Assembly: GCA_964020155.1 (NCBI GenBank)
Contig: OZ026551.1
Coordinates: 4,919,874 to 4,983,873, forward strand
Reading direction: 5' to 3'
From: Chondrilla cf. caribensis
Taxonomy: Eukaryota > Porifera > Demospongiae > Chondrillida > Chondrillidae
DNA length: 64,000 nt
The notes under the pieces were generated by a model, which saw nothing but the letters and a program-made list of their open reading frames with translations, was not told the DNA's origin and searched no databases. The first letter of the stretch is position 1; each line of letters starts with the position of its first letter. Made by a program: the position numbers and the translations under genes. Below, piece after piece: positions 1 through 11,902 of this stretch.

Positions 1-2337
1 AGATACTAGTGAGTGGAATGTTGTTTTTCCGCACTCCGGAAGATTCACATATTTTCCTTCTACCGGTACTCCAAGGTCCAATCTGGTATATCCAACCATA
101 ACTCTCTTAATGCCATCAGGTAGTTTACCAAGGGTCACAGTGATAGCACTACCATTGAAAGTTGGATTCTCAAATGTCACATTATTGCAGATAGTATCTA
201 AGGTGAGATTTCAAGCTTAAGATGATCAATATAAACAAATATATGCAGATAGAAATAGTGGTCAATGGTATATTAATATATATAGCTTGAACAAAAGTTA
301 CTCATTGATAAGAGTATTTACGTATCAATTGATACACAGCCAGTTTTATTACACTATATTAGTGGCCAGGGATAATTGTACCAGCATGAATTTAATGTTA
401 TTATTATAGTGCTCACCGTTATTTAGGAACAGGTAGTGGAATAAGCCAGCACATTCCCCTTCTACTGCAAATGTCCCAGAAGCTAGAGCTCCTTCCTTAA
501 TGAGTACAGTAGCATTAGATCCACCATCATTTATGAGGTCATATTTATCACTAGTGGGGTTTGTTGGAAAATATCCAAACTGAGCTACTCCACTCCTCAC
601 ACTACACTCAATCATCCCATCTCCTTCAGGATTGTTCGGTGGTTGTAGTTGTCGTCTGTCAGAGATGACTCCCTCATTCAATATCAGTCTACCATAACTG
701 TGAACAACTGCACCACCTAAAACACATCAATATTAAGAAGCATGATAGAACAGATACTTCACATATATCACAGCTCCTTATGATGGCATTGATACTATTT
801 CAAAGTACTACAGTGAATACTCCACGATTTGTTTTCAAGGAATATGGTGAATTAACGAGTTTGGCAGATTAACTGGATATTCGTTGGTACTTGTACATTA
901 TATTGGTACTGGGAAATTGTGGCTGATTAATAGGTTGGCGGATAAAGTGGTACTGAATTAACGGGAATTCACTGTATATAAGACTTAGTCTAGCATTTAA
1001 ATATGCATGTATAATACGTACATTCTAATCTTGCTGGTATAATGTCTGTATAAGTCCTGTCTAAGCATGCAGGGCGAGGAAATACAGTTCTGTAGGCCAC
1101 CACCTCGGGCAGGTTCCAATGCAGGTGAGGTCCCATGGGTGACAACATTAGATGGATTATGTACGGTACCACCTTACATGAACCATTGCATGGTCGGCCA
1201 TATTAGACAGATCCCAATGATTAGTATACTCTTAGAAACTAACCGTTAACATTTAGCTCAAACTCCTTTCTAACTCTTTCATTTCCATCAACAGAAACAA
1301 TGCAGGTGTATGTCCCACTGTCATGTACAGAGGTTATGTTGATAGCTAGAACAGACTCATGTTTATTAAGTGAAGTAATATTCCGCCCAGCATATCCTTT
1401 CCTGATACATGATTCATGTGGGCACAACCAGGTAAAGTTGGGAAGTAGTTCACTTGATAAACCGACTCTACAAACTAGAACAAGAGTTGTTCCTAGTGGT
1501 AGATCAGCCGGAGACCCAAAACTACTGCTAGCAGTGTAGCCGTCAATGAGTAATGTTGGTTTCCCTATGATAAAGGATGTTACTATCAGCACAGACCAGA
1601 TATAAAATAATAATTACTGCAGTTTATAATTAGTACTCCATCTCTCTACTCTTAGTACTAAATGAACAAAACATGGGAATGAGTTGATTATGGGTGTATT
1701 GAAGGTTGCAAGTCACGAAGACTAGTGAATTTAGATGTTACACTCGCATAGTTGCCAGGCTGTTCAGCGAGGTTACTTGTTTCCATTTGTAGTGGAGTCT
1801 GAACGAGGTTATAGACTACGCACTTTCGGGTTTACCGATTAGGGCATTTCGGCCAATATGCGCCATCTCTGGTGCGCCAACTGCCGACCATCGAAGCGTC
1901 CAATCTCGATGTTCGTCAAACCGGAAGGGGACATGAACGTGATGCAAAGTGATGGGATGATTTCATTTCGGGTCAACTACGTTTGACGAATTAGTTACTT
2001 ACGTTTCGTTCGCTCATGGTCAGTCTTTTAATCAAAAAGCTTGAAACAACAAGGACGAAAAACGCATCCTCAACACGTGATAACGACGTCATGCAGAGCG
2101 AATGCGAAATAAACGTAATCGCTCCACATGGCCGCGGGCTCGTTTTTTTCTTCAGCACGAGAATCTAAATCTCCCTCAAAAATGATCAGTTGTCTTCTAA
2201 CTCCAAGAATCAAAATGTCGATTACTGATTGTTCACTCCATTTGACCACAGATTACATTAAACATACCTTCTACACTCTGTGCTGGAATGACTGGCGTTA
2301 AAAACGCAATCAGAAAGATCAGAACAAGTCTCAACAT
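1..2337 (-). CDS. Gene A (3' partial): secreted Ig-X-Y protein of the tandem family
   Basis: Exons on the minus strand are 2337-2268 (70 nt, ATG plus signal peptide starting MLRLVLIFLIAF), 1564-1244 (Ig), 716-417 (X) and 197 to the window edge (Y, incomplete). Every junction has AG/GT signals in phase 1 and the internal exons are 321 and 300 nt. The Ig domain has the core LPLGTTLVLVC, the tryptophan in FTWLCP and the end motif DSGTYTC, plus an extra cysteine pair W-x-C-P-x3-C. X begins VVHSYGRLILNEG and keeps its two cysteines (IEC, GEC). Y contains LPDGIKRVMVGYTRL. It is the last copy of the tandem family in the window, and whether FN3 exons follow cannot be seen. Secretion is predicted from the leader; a role in adhesion or recognition is inference. 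Confidence 0.8.
809..976. mobile_element. pogo-like MITE in the Ig-X intron of gene A
   Basis: A 168-bp element bounded by TACAGTGAA and its inverted form TTCACTGTA, the outer TA being the likely target duplication. Related copies lie at 54202-54380, 57833-58020 and, degraded, 55459-55640. Terminal CAGTGAA with a TA target is typical of pogo/Tc1-mariner type MITEs. No transposase is encoded. Confidence 0.6.
1565..2267 (-). other. Intron 1 of gene A
   Basis: No coding exon was recognised in this 703-nt intron. Parts of it (about 1720-2200) resemble intron 1 of C (17150-17710) and D (26270-26950), so it belongs to the ancestral duplicated unit. Confidence 0.5.
2268..2337 (-). other. Exon 1 of gene A: signal peptide leader
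   Basis: A 70-nt coding leader with ATG at 2337-2335 in the context CAACATG. It gives a 23-residue hydrophobic signal peptide and ends at the donor GTATGT. The same 70-nt length and end phase recur in the leaders of B, D and E. Confidence 0.8.
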
Positions 2338-2407
2338 GTTGAATCCTTGGGATACCAACTTCTGCAAGCCTCACGTGTTACCGAATGAGAGCTGTTGATC
2401 ATCTCTC

Positions 2408-2466
2408 CTTTATATAGTGCTGCAAATAGTGAAATTCTATACCCATCGCGCGAGTGAAGCCATACT
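2408..2466 (-). promoter_or_regulatory. Core promoter of gene A
   Basis: A TATATAAAG box reads on the minus strand at 2416-2408, about 70 bases upstream of the ATG, so the 5' UTR should be about 40 nt. Upstream of it (2442-2466, plus strand CCCATCGCGCGAGTGA) lies a CpG-containing element that recurs at the same place in C, D and E and more degenerate in B. Confidence 0.65.
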
Positions 2467-3237
2467 TTGGTCAAGCGGTCATACGATTCTAAATACGCTC
2501 CTTGTACGAATATCGTTTAATAAATTTAATAAAAACAACACACTAGCTGTATTATATATATAGATGCACAATAATGTCGTCCTGTACACGACATATCATA
2601 GTAAATATTATAGATAGATAGGTATTTTCATAGTGCGACATGCTAAAAAGGCATAGCAGCGTAGGCCTAGGGCCCCAGGGTGGAATATTGTAGAATCTGA
2701 AAAAGCAAAACATAATTATCACCAATCAACGACAACACCTCAGTCCACAAAGCATAAATCTTCTTCACAATTGATGGACTTTGACAATCACCAGTAAGAA
2801 TCATCTATACGTTTCTGCTTCATCACTCATGGCTGCAAAATCCATACAATCCCCCCCTTCCCCCCCGTTTCGCTGCCTATGGACCTAATCTATACGATAC
2901 CCCTCTACCTACCCTATTAGAGGAAATCTACTTGCTTCCCATGTCTTGGACTGGAGTAGGCAATGTCTGATATATCTTCAATGTCACCAGTAGAATATGC
3001 ACTACAAACATGTAGCTATATCGGCACCTGCCTCCATCGGCTGGTTTCAATGTGGAGTTGACTTGTTCCTCCCCTCAATTGAATTAGGACTCTCCTATGG
3101 ACTTATATATGTATAATAAGTCTAAAAATAATGTTGTATGAAATACTATAAATCGTGTACCATCAACATGCACAAACAATACATACACATGCACTCACAA
3201 AAACACGTCCACACACCAACATGCTCACATATGCACC
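2467..3237. other. Upstream flank of gene A, no gene
   Basis: No coding sequence seen. The block about 2620-3120 matches the upstream flanks of C (18650-19030) and D (27610-27940), including stretches near TCGGCTGGTTTCAATGTGGA, so it is part of the segmentally duplicated unit. Confidence 0.5.
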
Positions 3238-3280
3238 ACACGCACATGCACACACACACACACGTGTATGCCACACACAT

Positions 3281-3374
<94 letters not shown>

Positions 3375-3400
3375 AAACACACACGCACACACACATGCAC
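3238..3400. repeat. (CA)n microsatellite
   Basis: A nearly pure CA tract of about 90 bases with interrupted CA-rich flanks. Open frames through it are low-complexity TH/CV repeats and not genes. Confidence 0.95.
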
Positions 3401-3490
3401 TCACATGAACACACCGCATGCATTGATCCGTGCCTCTACAGTAGTTGAGATACATGCATGTCCGGGAAATATGTCACATGCAGTGTATGC

Positions 3491-3680
3491 TGTGTAACAC
3501 ACAGGAGGTGAATGTTGTTTAGTAATACATTGAATAGAAACAAGTATATGAGCACAATAGGAGCATTGTTGAACTTTCCTGTTTCAATGCATTGTCCATG
3601 AAACAGGGCCTTTCAACAGTGATTCAACAATGTTTCTGATTCGATAAAAACAGCACTTTCCTCCTCTGGTACACACAGCT
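3491..3680. mobile_element. Foldback element copy 1
   Basis: Begins GTGTAACACACAGGAGG and ends with the inverted form CCTCCTCTGGTACACAC. It has the same internal layout as the cleaner copy at 4576-4738; the left inner arm is diverged. Confidence 0.5.
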
Positions 3681-3924
3681 TGTGCACGATATTAGATGAT
3701 GTTCATGCTGTTTGCACAATCCACGAACAATACATACACCCACACCATTTCATACCGCAGGCTTTCGGAATGGTGACAACAACATGTTTACCAGTTCAAC
3801 TGTTATCACTATGACCATCCTAGCAATGATGTATATTCCAATTGTAGTCTACAGAGATATAACATCCCCAACAATAGTGAGTGCCTTCACCCCTTTTCTC
3901 TAGATGTAGTTGCAACATTCTTGA

Positions 3925-4035
3925 ATTTCCAGTGTACTAAGTACGTAAAGACATCCAGTCCATGTGTGGTGTTGGGAGGAGTCCAAGTAACTCTAATAGT
4001 ACCCGGATCAAATAATGGGAGGTAGACATCGAGAA
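3925..4035 (-). pseudogene. FN3 exon relic 1
   Basis: On the minus strand this stretch closely matches part of the fifth FN3 exon of gene F (around 52940-53030), for example the shared plus-strand block GACATCCAGTCCATGTGTGG. It is only a fragment of the exon, with no intact reading frame and no partner exons, so it looks like a relic carried in by duplication. A second relic lies at 4850-4985. Confidence 0.6.
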
Positions 4036-4059
4036 TGCAAACCCTTTTGGATTATCTCA

Positions 4060-4470
4060 AAATTTGTCTGACAGTGTGTATATTGCAGAATATTGCAAAT
4101 TATCAGATATGTGGCTTTTCAAATTTATAGGTTCAGATGTGTTTAGATTGCCTTCACATTTCAAGATTGGCAGATTGACAGATTCACAGTTTCACAGATT
4201 TGCAGATTTGTCACTTTGCAGTTTTAATAGATTAGCAGAATCTCATACTAAACCTACATACATGTGTACATTGTTATATTGTTGTCTAGACAGAGACAGT
4301 ATGAGATTCTGCAAATCTGCACATTATCAAGTACAAATTTCAAAATTGTGAAACTGCAAATCCAGATATTTAAGCCTCAAATCATGGAAACATGGGAATC
4401 AGCGGTGTAAAAAGTAGCATATCTGTCAATTTGCAATTTTCTGCCACATAAGCAGGTAGATTTCAAGGAA
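4060..4470. repeat. Imperfect inverted repeat region rich in CAGATT motifs
   Basis: Short repeats of the form GCAGATT and TTTGCA run from 4080 to 4250, and their inverted forms (AATCTGC, GCAAATC) return at 4300-4440, around a centre near 4270. It resembles a decayed foldback element. The 95-residue open frame inside it is not gene-like. Confidence 0.4.
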
Positions 4471-4575
4471 ATCCAAATACCCACTATTATGCGCCCATGT
4501 ATTGACACGTCATGTGGAGGAGGATCGAACAGTGGATGAAATCAGATAGGACGGGACAACGTCACAGTTTGTACT

Positions 4576-4738
4576 GTGTAACACACAGGAGGAAAACACT
4601 GTTTTTATTGAATAGGGGCACAATTGAAGCATTGTTGAATTTCAAATGCATTGTCCATGAAACAGGGCCTTTCAACAATGATTCAACAGTGTTTCAAATT
4701 CAATAAAAACAGTGTTTTCCTCCTGTGGTACACACAGC
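4576..4738. mobile_element. Foldback element copy 2 (best preserved)
   Basis: The left arm GTGTAACACACAGGAGGAAA continues into ACACTGTTTTTATTGAAT. The right arm is its near-perfect inverse ending TCCTCCTGTGGTACACACA. The arms are about 38 bases around an 85-base centre, so a single strand could fold into one long hairpin. No coding capacity. At least eight related copies occur in the window. Confidence 0.65.
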
Positions 4739-4849
4739 TTGTTCACGTGATTAGGTGATGTTAATGCTTTACCCACAATGTCATATTTCAAGTAAAAAAA
4801 ACAAACAATACATACACCCACAAACCCTTGTTTCTTGTAGCTGTAGGTC

Positions 4850-4985
4850 TAGCTCAATATCCTTGTCTTGTATTGTAGTATATAAGTACTCAGTGACATC
4901 CAGTCCATGTGTGGTGTGGGAGGAGTAACTCTAATAGTACCCGGATCAGATAGTGTGGAGGTAGATACTTCAAGTGGCAGATGTG
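4850..4985 (-). pseudogene. FN3 exon relic 2
   Basis: Matches on the minus strand the same fifth FN3 exon of gene F as the relic at 3925-4035, again containing GACATCCAGTCCATGTGTGG. It is shortened and frame-broken. Two partial copies 0.9 kb apart suggest duplication of a flank that already carried the fragment. Confidence 0.6.
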
Positions 4986-5122
4986 TGGGTGAAATTAAAA
5001 TATCAATCTACCAGACACGGAAATATTGGAATATTAATTGTAATATTTTGGAAGCAATAACAAATCACCTACAGTGTGTATGAGGACATCATAATATAGA
5101 GTGAGTCTGTGTAAAGTGGGTC

Positions 5123-5490
5123 TACATACACTACCTCACCCACAATCGCATAGAGTGGATCAGCACACACTAAACACTTCAAATGCAACCTCATAGAGTG
5201 GGTCTTTGTCTGGACCTAAGTCGCACACATTCTTCACAATAGCAATATGCTTCCTCTCCTCCATGAAGCTCTCCAGCATGTCATCCAGTCTGGTGGTGTT
5301 CCACACTTCGAGTGGTTTGTGGAAGTAAAACGAGTGATACTGTCTCAAAGACATCTCGTCCTCCGGATCAATGAATGTGAGAATCGGCATTTACAAAATC
5401 CCCACAATTTGATTCGTATTTCCTTCATAGATAGGTATCCTACCATGCCCTCTCTCGTAAGTCTCCTTGATGGTTTCAATGTTCACCACC
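5123..5490 (-). pseudogene. CNNM-type transporter (CBS pair) fragment, copy downstream of gene B
   Basis: The minus strand encodes the RIPIYEGNTNQIVGIL and FIDPEDEMSL motifs, then HIAIVKNV and YEV, in the order found in the cytoplasmic CBS-pair of CNNM/ACDP magnesium transporters. Here the codon after GIL is TAA where the copy below D has tyrosine, so the frame is interrupted. Neither the DUF21 membrane domain nor the rest of the gene is present. It is a duplicated exon fragment; similar pieces sit below genes C, D and E. Confidence 0.7.
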
Positions 5491-5559
5491 CTCGTCTTTT
5501 TCTCCATTGCTGTGCTATGATGCAATATAGCCTGCGTAATCATTAAATGTAACTTTCCA

Positions 5560-5970
5560 ATTGCGGACTTCCACCAGGATGAACAGTGTACATGCTATAA
5601 TAACGTGTTCTGTTCGATGCAACTATGCGGCCATTTTATATAAATATATATATACAGTGGTCGGACTGAACCAGGTAATGTGTCTGTGTTCCATATATGC
5701 ATACCTTGCATACAAGCATATATTTTGCCCAAAATATTAATTCACACCAATTGCAATCACTACAAAACTTAATAACTACAGAATATGATATTTCATTATG
5801 ATGATAAACTTTTATAGAATCGAACTACAGATTATGGAAAAATAAATGACTGTGGTGCATTCTACTAATCCATTTGATGATATATATATGAAAATACTAC
5901 GTGTATCGCACACTGCAAACTTGATAACATATGGTTGTTGGTATCATGAATCATAAGACAGCAAACTATT
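5560..5970 (-). other. Conserved 3' flank of gene B
   Basis: About 400 bases downstream of the B stop codon are shared with the flanks of C (14470-14880), D (23580-23960, and again 23180-23560) and E (31110-31460). An AATAAA signal on the minus strand lies directly after the B stop (5973-5968), so part of this block may be 3' UTR or just past the cleavage site. Confidence 0.5.
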
Positions 5971-5982
5971 TATTGGCAAATA

Positions 5983-8900
5983 TCAAGGCGAATGAACGTA
6001 TGTTTTCGTAACATTCTCTCCCTTCACTCCATCTGTGTTGAAAGCCATTAAAGTGATGTTGTAGGAGTGTCCTATATCCATTCCTGTCAGGGTGTGGTAG
6101 GTGGATGTCGTATTAACCTCATGTAGTGTTCCATTCTTCATGGTGTATTGGATGTTGAAATGCGATATTTCTCCATTGGGCTCTTTAGGATGAAACCAGT
6201 GCATATTTCCATCTTCAGTCACTTCCATGAGTCTTACCGGAGATGCAGCTACATGTATAAGGTATAGAGTATATAAAATTCAGTGGTCATTTGTTGTGGG
6301 TTGCCTGTGGCAGTCCCTATTTTATTCTCATTTCAACTTCTGGTATGTCAAGCTCGTCAGATAGATATTATGCATATATATAATATGTGTTTCTACATGT
6401 AGCAACAACAGTAAATTCGTATTTATATGGCACCATAGAAGAAGGCTGATTTCAAATGCAGAGAATTAGAAATGGGCGTAGAATTCGGGTGCAACCTCTT
6501 CACTGATCGTAAAAATCTTAGTGAGGGTTCTTATAAACCTGAAAAAGATGCCCAAGTGATTCAAGTACAGGAGGCCGCACCCATGAGTTTTGAACTCGAA
6601 TTACTCTTACTTTACAATAATGATAACGTGCATGGGCAAGAGTCATGAGGATTGAAGGTGAAAAATTGATATTATTATTGTAATGTAGGTCCTGTAAACA
6701 CTTACGTTGTGATGACATGGATACGTATATCACAGTTGGTTTCCGACACCTTCTTCTATCATCAGTGTTTCCCCCACTAAGTCCCCATGCTGTAACTCTG
6801 TATGTAGTACCAGGTACTAGTGGGGAGAATGTTCTCGATTGCCACAAACGAAGATTTGCATACTCTCCTTCCACCCATACTCCATGGTTCAACTTGGCAT
6901 ATCCAACGATAGCCCTAGCAATACCATCAGGTAGGTTCTTGATGGTCACAGTGATACTGGACGAATCAACGGTTAGATAATTCCGCAATTCTGCATTAGT
7001 AACTCTTGGATAATCCAATGTCAAGTTACTGCAGCTAGCATCTAAGATGAGATTACAATATATATGATCGATATGCACAGTATATGTAGACATAGCAGTC
7101 ATATGGTACATATAGCTATAACGCAAGTTACTCAATGACGTGAGTACATATCAGTTGATACACAGCCAGTTTATTACACTATAGTAAAATACTAATATTA
7201 GTGGGCTATTTGTACATAATTTTAACATAATATAATGCTCACCTTTTTTTAGGAACAGGTAGTGGAATAAGCGACCACATTCCCCTTCTAATGCAAAGTT
7301 CTTAGGTCGTAAATCTTTTCGCCGAATGACTACAGTAGTATTAAAACCACTGTCATCTATGGTCTGATTAATCTTCATACGAATGCGCTCTGATCCATAA
7401 TATTCGAACCGAGCCCCTCCACTGCTAACTCTACACTCAATCCTCCCATCTGCTTTAGGTCTTTTTGGTGGTTGTAGTTGTCGTCTCTTAGAGATGACCC
7501 TCTCTTTAATTATCAGTCTACCATAACTGTGAACAACTTTTCCACCTAAAACACATTCAAGAAGTAATATGTAGAAGCTTCACTGATAGTACAACTTCTT
7601 GTGATGGTATTGATATTATTCTTAACCCTCAAAATACAAGTTTGTGGCAATGTTTTCTTACTTTTGAATCTTGTTAATATATAGTCACCTGTCTAAGCAG
7701 GGCAAGGAAATACAGTCCCATAGGTCACCACCTTTGACAGGGTCCAATGTCGATATTTCCCATAGTTGACCACATATATTACATGAACTGAATGAACTTT
7801 ACACCAAATTTTTAAAATTTTGACCACATTGAATAGATTACACCTTACACAAGTCCATGGGTGGCCATAATATACAGATCACACTGACTGTACTCTTAGG
7901 AACTAACCAGTAACTTTCAGGGTATAGTTCTGACTACCTTCGTCACATCCTTCAGCAGTAACATTGCAGGTGTATGTCCCATCGTCACGTGTAGAGGTTA
8001 TATTGATGGCTAGAACATTGTCTTTGATCATTCGCCCTTCATATCCTTGTGGAGTACATGGTCCATTTGGGCATGTCCAGGTATAGTTGGGTGTTGTGTC
8101 ATTTCGTATTCCACTGACACTACAAACTAGAACAAGAGTTGTTCCTAGTGGTAGGGTAGCTTGAAACTCATAACTTCTGTTAACAGTGTAGCCATCAATG
8201 AGCACAGATGGAGTCTCTGGGATAAAGAAAGATATCATTACTAGCTCAAAATTTGTAATTGACAATATAAAAATTAACTATTTCAATTTATAATTAACAC
8301 TCAGTGTAATATGAGCGACCTCTATGTACAAAACATGGACATGAGTGAGTATGGGTAGATTGAAAGTTAGAAATCCTGAGGACTAGTGAATTTTATTATG
8401 TTATGATTCATACAGTAATTAAATCAATTAATTATTGGAGTCTATGTGACAACAAATGCCAATCATAGTAATAACCATGGGATATAGGTTGCAAGATTGC
8501 ATGTCACAATGTGTGTGCATGTGCATGTGTGCTTCTTCTTCTAGTTATGTTGTCTATGTAAATGGTTAGAAATTATGAGTTTGGCACATCGGGAAAAACT
8601 TCGCTTGTAAGCCATGAATGTAGTCGCTCATCACTTGGTATTATCCTCGTAGTTTTAATTGTTTTGCTAGAGATGCTCAAAAAGCACCCAAAAATAATTG
8701 ATATTCAGACAAAGGGATAAGCTTTTAGACAGACTTCATTACAGAGTGGGGACGTTTCAAGGTACCTAGAGTACCCTTAGAAGTAATAGCTATAAAATAT
8801 AAGAGTTGGAAGTGGATATGTACTACAGAACTTTGAGGAAATCCAAACAATTATCCAATCCTCTGTGACGAATGAAATTTTAAGTAAATACAAAATACTT

Positions 8901-11622
8901 TGAGGTAATCTGAACATGTTATCTAGCCCTCTGGAACAGATTTCGACCAATTTCATACTATTTTGGGAATTTATATATGCTGAATAGCATACTTCGCCAA
9001 GAATATTATAATTTGTCTAATTTAGTCTTTCACAGAGGGTTCATTAATTTGTTCGGATCTCCTCAAATGACCGCTAGGTGTCCAAATACATGTCATGTTT
9101 GTACATGTACATACAAATGTCTGATAATAGATGCTTTACTCTACTATCGAACCAGACCAGATGGTCGGGTCCGATGCAGTCCGAAAATTATAGCCGACCA
9201 GCATTTTACTCTACTGACAGGACACCACCTTCCAGACACGTTGCTGGAATGACCAGAACAAGCTTCAACATGTTGAATCTTACGGACACCAAGCCGTGTA
9301 TGCGTAATTAAATTAAAGTTGTTGATCTTTATATAGTGCAGCAAATAATTAAATTGTACTCCCAATCACGTGAGTAAAGCCATACTGTGGTAATCGGTCA
9401 CGATTCTAGATCCTAACACGCTCCGTATACGTATTCCGTTAATTTGATAAGTTAATAACAACCACACATGTATTATGCACAATATAAGAATATTATTGCC
9501 GCCTACAATTGACATAATGATAACATAGTGAACATAGATAGAATAATATAGATAATAATATAATATAGATAGATTATAATATTATTATATAATATGGACA
9601 GTGTGATATCGATGATAATACAACAATATAGAGTCCGATGAGGTCCAAAAATTATAACCGACCGACGTTTTATTCTACTGGCAGACTTAACCTCAATCTC
9701 TGATATCCACACGCTAGGTAGTAATCAGTTACTCTTTCATTATAATTTACATCCCACCTATGTACATGAGGTCCACCTAGGTGTGAAATCCACTGTCCTT
9801 GAGTACTAGAGTATCCAAATCTTGATTAAAAAAATAATCAAATGCCCTTTAATGACGTCTACATATAAGAGGTTAAAGATGCACCTGAATGCAGTAAGAA
9901 TTGATACGTCTGATCATTTAGGCCTTCTGGACACATTGCTAGAATGACTGATGTTAAATATGCCATCAGAAAGAGCACAACAAGTCTCAACATCTTGAAT
10001 CTTTGGGACACTAAGCCATATACATGTAATCAATTTAAGGTTGCTGAAGTACATATAGTGCAGCAGATAATTAAATTGTACTCCCAATGGGGTGAGTGAA
10101 ACCATACTTGGTTATCCATTATATAATCCGTATACATGCAATCGAATTAAGGTTGTTGATGTTTGTACAGTGCAGCAAATAATTGAATTGTACTCCCAAT
10201 GGGGTGAGTGAAGTCATACTTAGTTATCAGTCATGCGATTCTAGATCCGAACACACTCCATATACGTATTTCATTTATTTGATAAGATAATAACAACCAC
10301 ACATGTATTATGCACAATATAATAATATTATTGCCACATACAATAATTGACATAATGACAACATAGTGAACATAGATAGAATAATATAGATAATAATATA
10401 ATATAGATACTATAATATTATAGAATATAGGCAGTATCATGTCGATAATAATACAACAACATACAATCCGATGAGGTCCGAAAATTATAACCCACGGGCA
10501 TTTATTCTACTGGCAGACATAACCTTGATCTATGATATCTACAAGCTAGGTAGCAATCAGTTATTCTTTCATCGAATTTTACATCCCTCCTATGTGCACA
10601 AAATCCACCTAGGACAGAAATCCGTCATTGAGTACTAGAGTTTCCAAATCTTGCATTAAAAAAAAAATAATCAAATGCCTTTTAATGACGTCTACATATA
10701 AGAGGACAGGGATGCACCTGAGCTCAGAAAAAATTGATAGGTCCGATTATTGATGCTTACACAGATTTAACCATTTCAATGTAATATTAGGCCTTCCAAA
10801 CATGTTCATAGAATGACTGACGTTAAATATGCCACTTGATAGACCAGAACAACTCTCAATGTGTTGAATCTTTGGGACACCAAGCCGTATACGTGTAATC
10901 GAATTAAGGTTATTGATGTTTATATAGTGCAGCAAATAATTAAATTATACTAATGGGGTGAGTGAAGCCAAACTGTGGTCATTGGTAACATGATTCTAGA
11001 CCCGAACAGTATAGGCATTCCTTTGATAAGATTAAATAATAGCCACACATGTATTATGCACAATATAACAATATTATTGTCAATTACAATTGACATTATA
11101 ATGATAACATAGTGAAAATAGCTGGAAAAAATATAGATAATAATATATTATAATATATAATATTATAGAATATAGATAGAATTATAGATATAAATATAAT
11201 AGATGCATATGTTATAGAATAATAGATAGAATAATAATTATAGAAAATAATACAATATAGAATCCGACGAATGTCCGAAAATTATAACCGACCGACGCTT
11301 TATTCAGGCATAACCTCGATCTCTGATATCTACAAGCTAGGAGGTAATCGGTTATTTCTTTATCGAATTTTATATCCATCATACGTATATTAAATCCACC
11401 GTCCTTGAGTACTAGAGTTTCTAATCTTGATCGAAAAATAACTGAATGCCCTCTAGAACTTCTACACATAAGAGGTTACGTATGCATCTGAACGTAGTAA
11501 AATACGTCCACTTACTGATTGATTACTCTATTTTAGCACAGATTCAACGTACTTGCCAGACACCTTGCTTGAATGACTGACGTTAAATACGCCACCAGAA
11601 TGACCGCAACAAGTCTCAACAT
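5983..11622 (-). CDS. Gene B: secreted SP-Ig-X-Y-FN3 protein
   Basis: Model exons are 11622-11553 (leader), 8216-7908 (Ig), 7545-7243 (X), 7041-6706 (Y) and 6248-5983 (FN3 and stop). This gives 427 residues: signal peptide 1-23, Ig 24-126, X 127-227, Y 228-339, FN3 340-427. All introns are phase 1 and the lengths close exactly. The Ig domain has LPLGTTLVLVC, YTWTCPNGPC (extra cysteine pair) and DDGTYTC with several N-x-S/T sites. Y contains YRVTAWGLSGG and RRRC. AATAAA follows the stop at once. The leader choice is inferred: three further leader-like copies at 10862, 9993 and 9271 lie between this leader and the Ig exon but are damaged, while the 11622 copy has an intact ATG, 70-nt length and a GTACGT donor. 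No membrane segment is seen, so it is probably secreted. Confidence 0.78.
7546..7907 (-). other. Ig-X intron of gene B
   Basis: This 362-nt intron starts with GTTAGTTCC after the Ig exon, as in D and E. The first about 60 bases after the donor match the corresponding introns of C and D closely. B has an insertion of extra AT-rich sequence around 7765-7835. Confidence 0.5.
8217..9100 (-). other. Part of intron 1 of gene B with a short inverted-repeat element
   Basis: No exon recognised. Around 8830-9075 a motif of the form TTTGAGGAAATCCAAACA followed by CCTCTG occurs twice directly (8833, 8902) and once inverted (about 9025-9068), suggesting a decayed MITE. Confidence 0.4.
9924..9993 (-). pseudogene. 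Damaged leader exon copy of gene B
   Basis: It encodes a signal peptide starting MLRLVVLFLMAYLTSV and has the family length of 70 nt. The donor reads G|GCCTAAATG instead of G|GTATGT and the upstream TATA box is mutated. It could act only if the weak GC donor is used. Confidence 0.55.
11553..11622 (-). other. Exon 1 of gene B: intact leader copy
   Basis: ATG at 11622-11620, 23 codons plus one base, donor GTACGT. The leader starts MLRLVAVILVAY, nearest to that of gene E (MLRLVAVILIAC). Its length and phase fit the Ig exon at 8216. Confidence 0.7.
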
Positions 11623-11677
11623 GTTGAATCTTTGGGACATCAAGCCTTAGCCGTAACCGAATGAAAGTTGTTGGTGC

Positions 11678-11737
11678 TTATATAGGGAGCAGCAAAAAAT
11701 TAAATCGTACTCCCGATGGGGTGAGCAAAGCCATACT
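11678..11737 (-). promoter_or_regulatory. Core promoter of the intact gene B leader
   Basis: TATATAAG on the minus strand at about 11685-11678, roughly 60 bases before the ATG. The upstream element at 11712-11737 is a diverged form (CCCGATGGGGTGAG) of the CpG-containing element seen in A, C, D and E. Confidence 0.5.
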
Positions 11738-11902
11738 TGGTTATCGGTGACACGATTCTAGATCCGAACACGCTCCGTATACGTATTCCGTTTGATAAGA
11801 TAATAACAACGTTAACACAGACACTCTAGAGTGTCTATGATAACAGCCACACGTTGTATTGTGTACAATAATAATGTTTAATTAATTAATAATAATAATA
11901 TG

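Larger units (their letters stand above)
9229..11740 (-). repeat. Tandem array of promoter plus leader-exon units (four copies)
   Basis: Leader-like exons end upstream at 9271, 9993, 10862 and 11622, spaced 722, 869 and 760 bases. Each carries a TATA-like box about 55-65 bases upstream and a shared AT-rich spacer. Copy 9271-9229 keeps ATG and GT but lacks exactly 27 nt of the hydrophobic core. Copy 9993-9924 is 70 nt with an intact ATG but has GC in place of the GT donor and a mutated TATA box. Copy 10862-10793 has lost the ATG. Copy 11622-11553 is intact. An additional partial promoter copy lies near 10130-10200. Confidence 0.75.
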
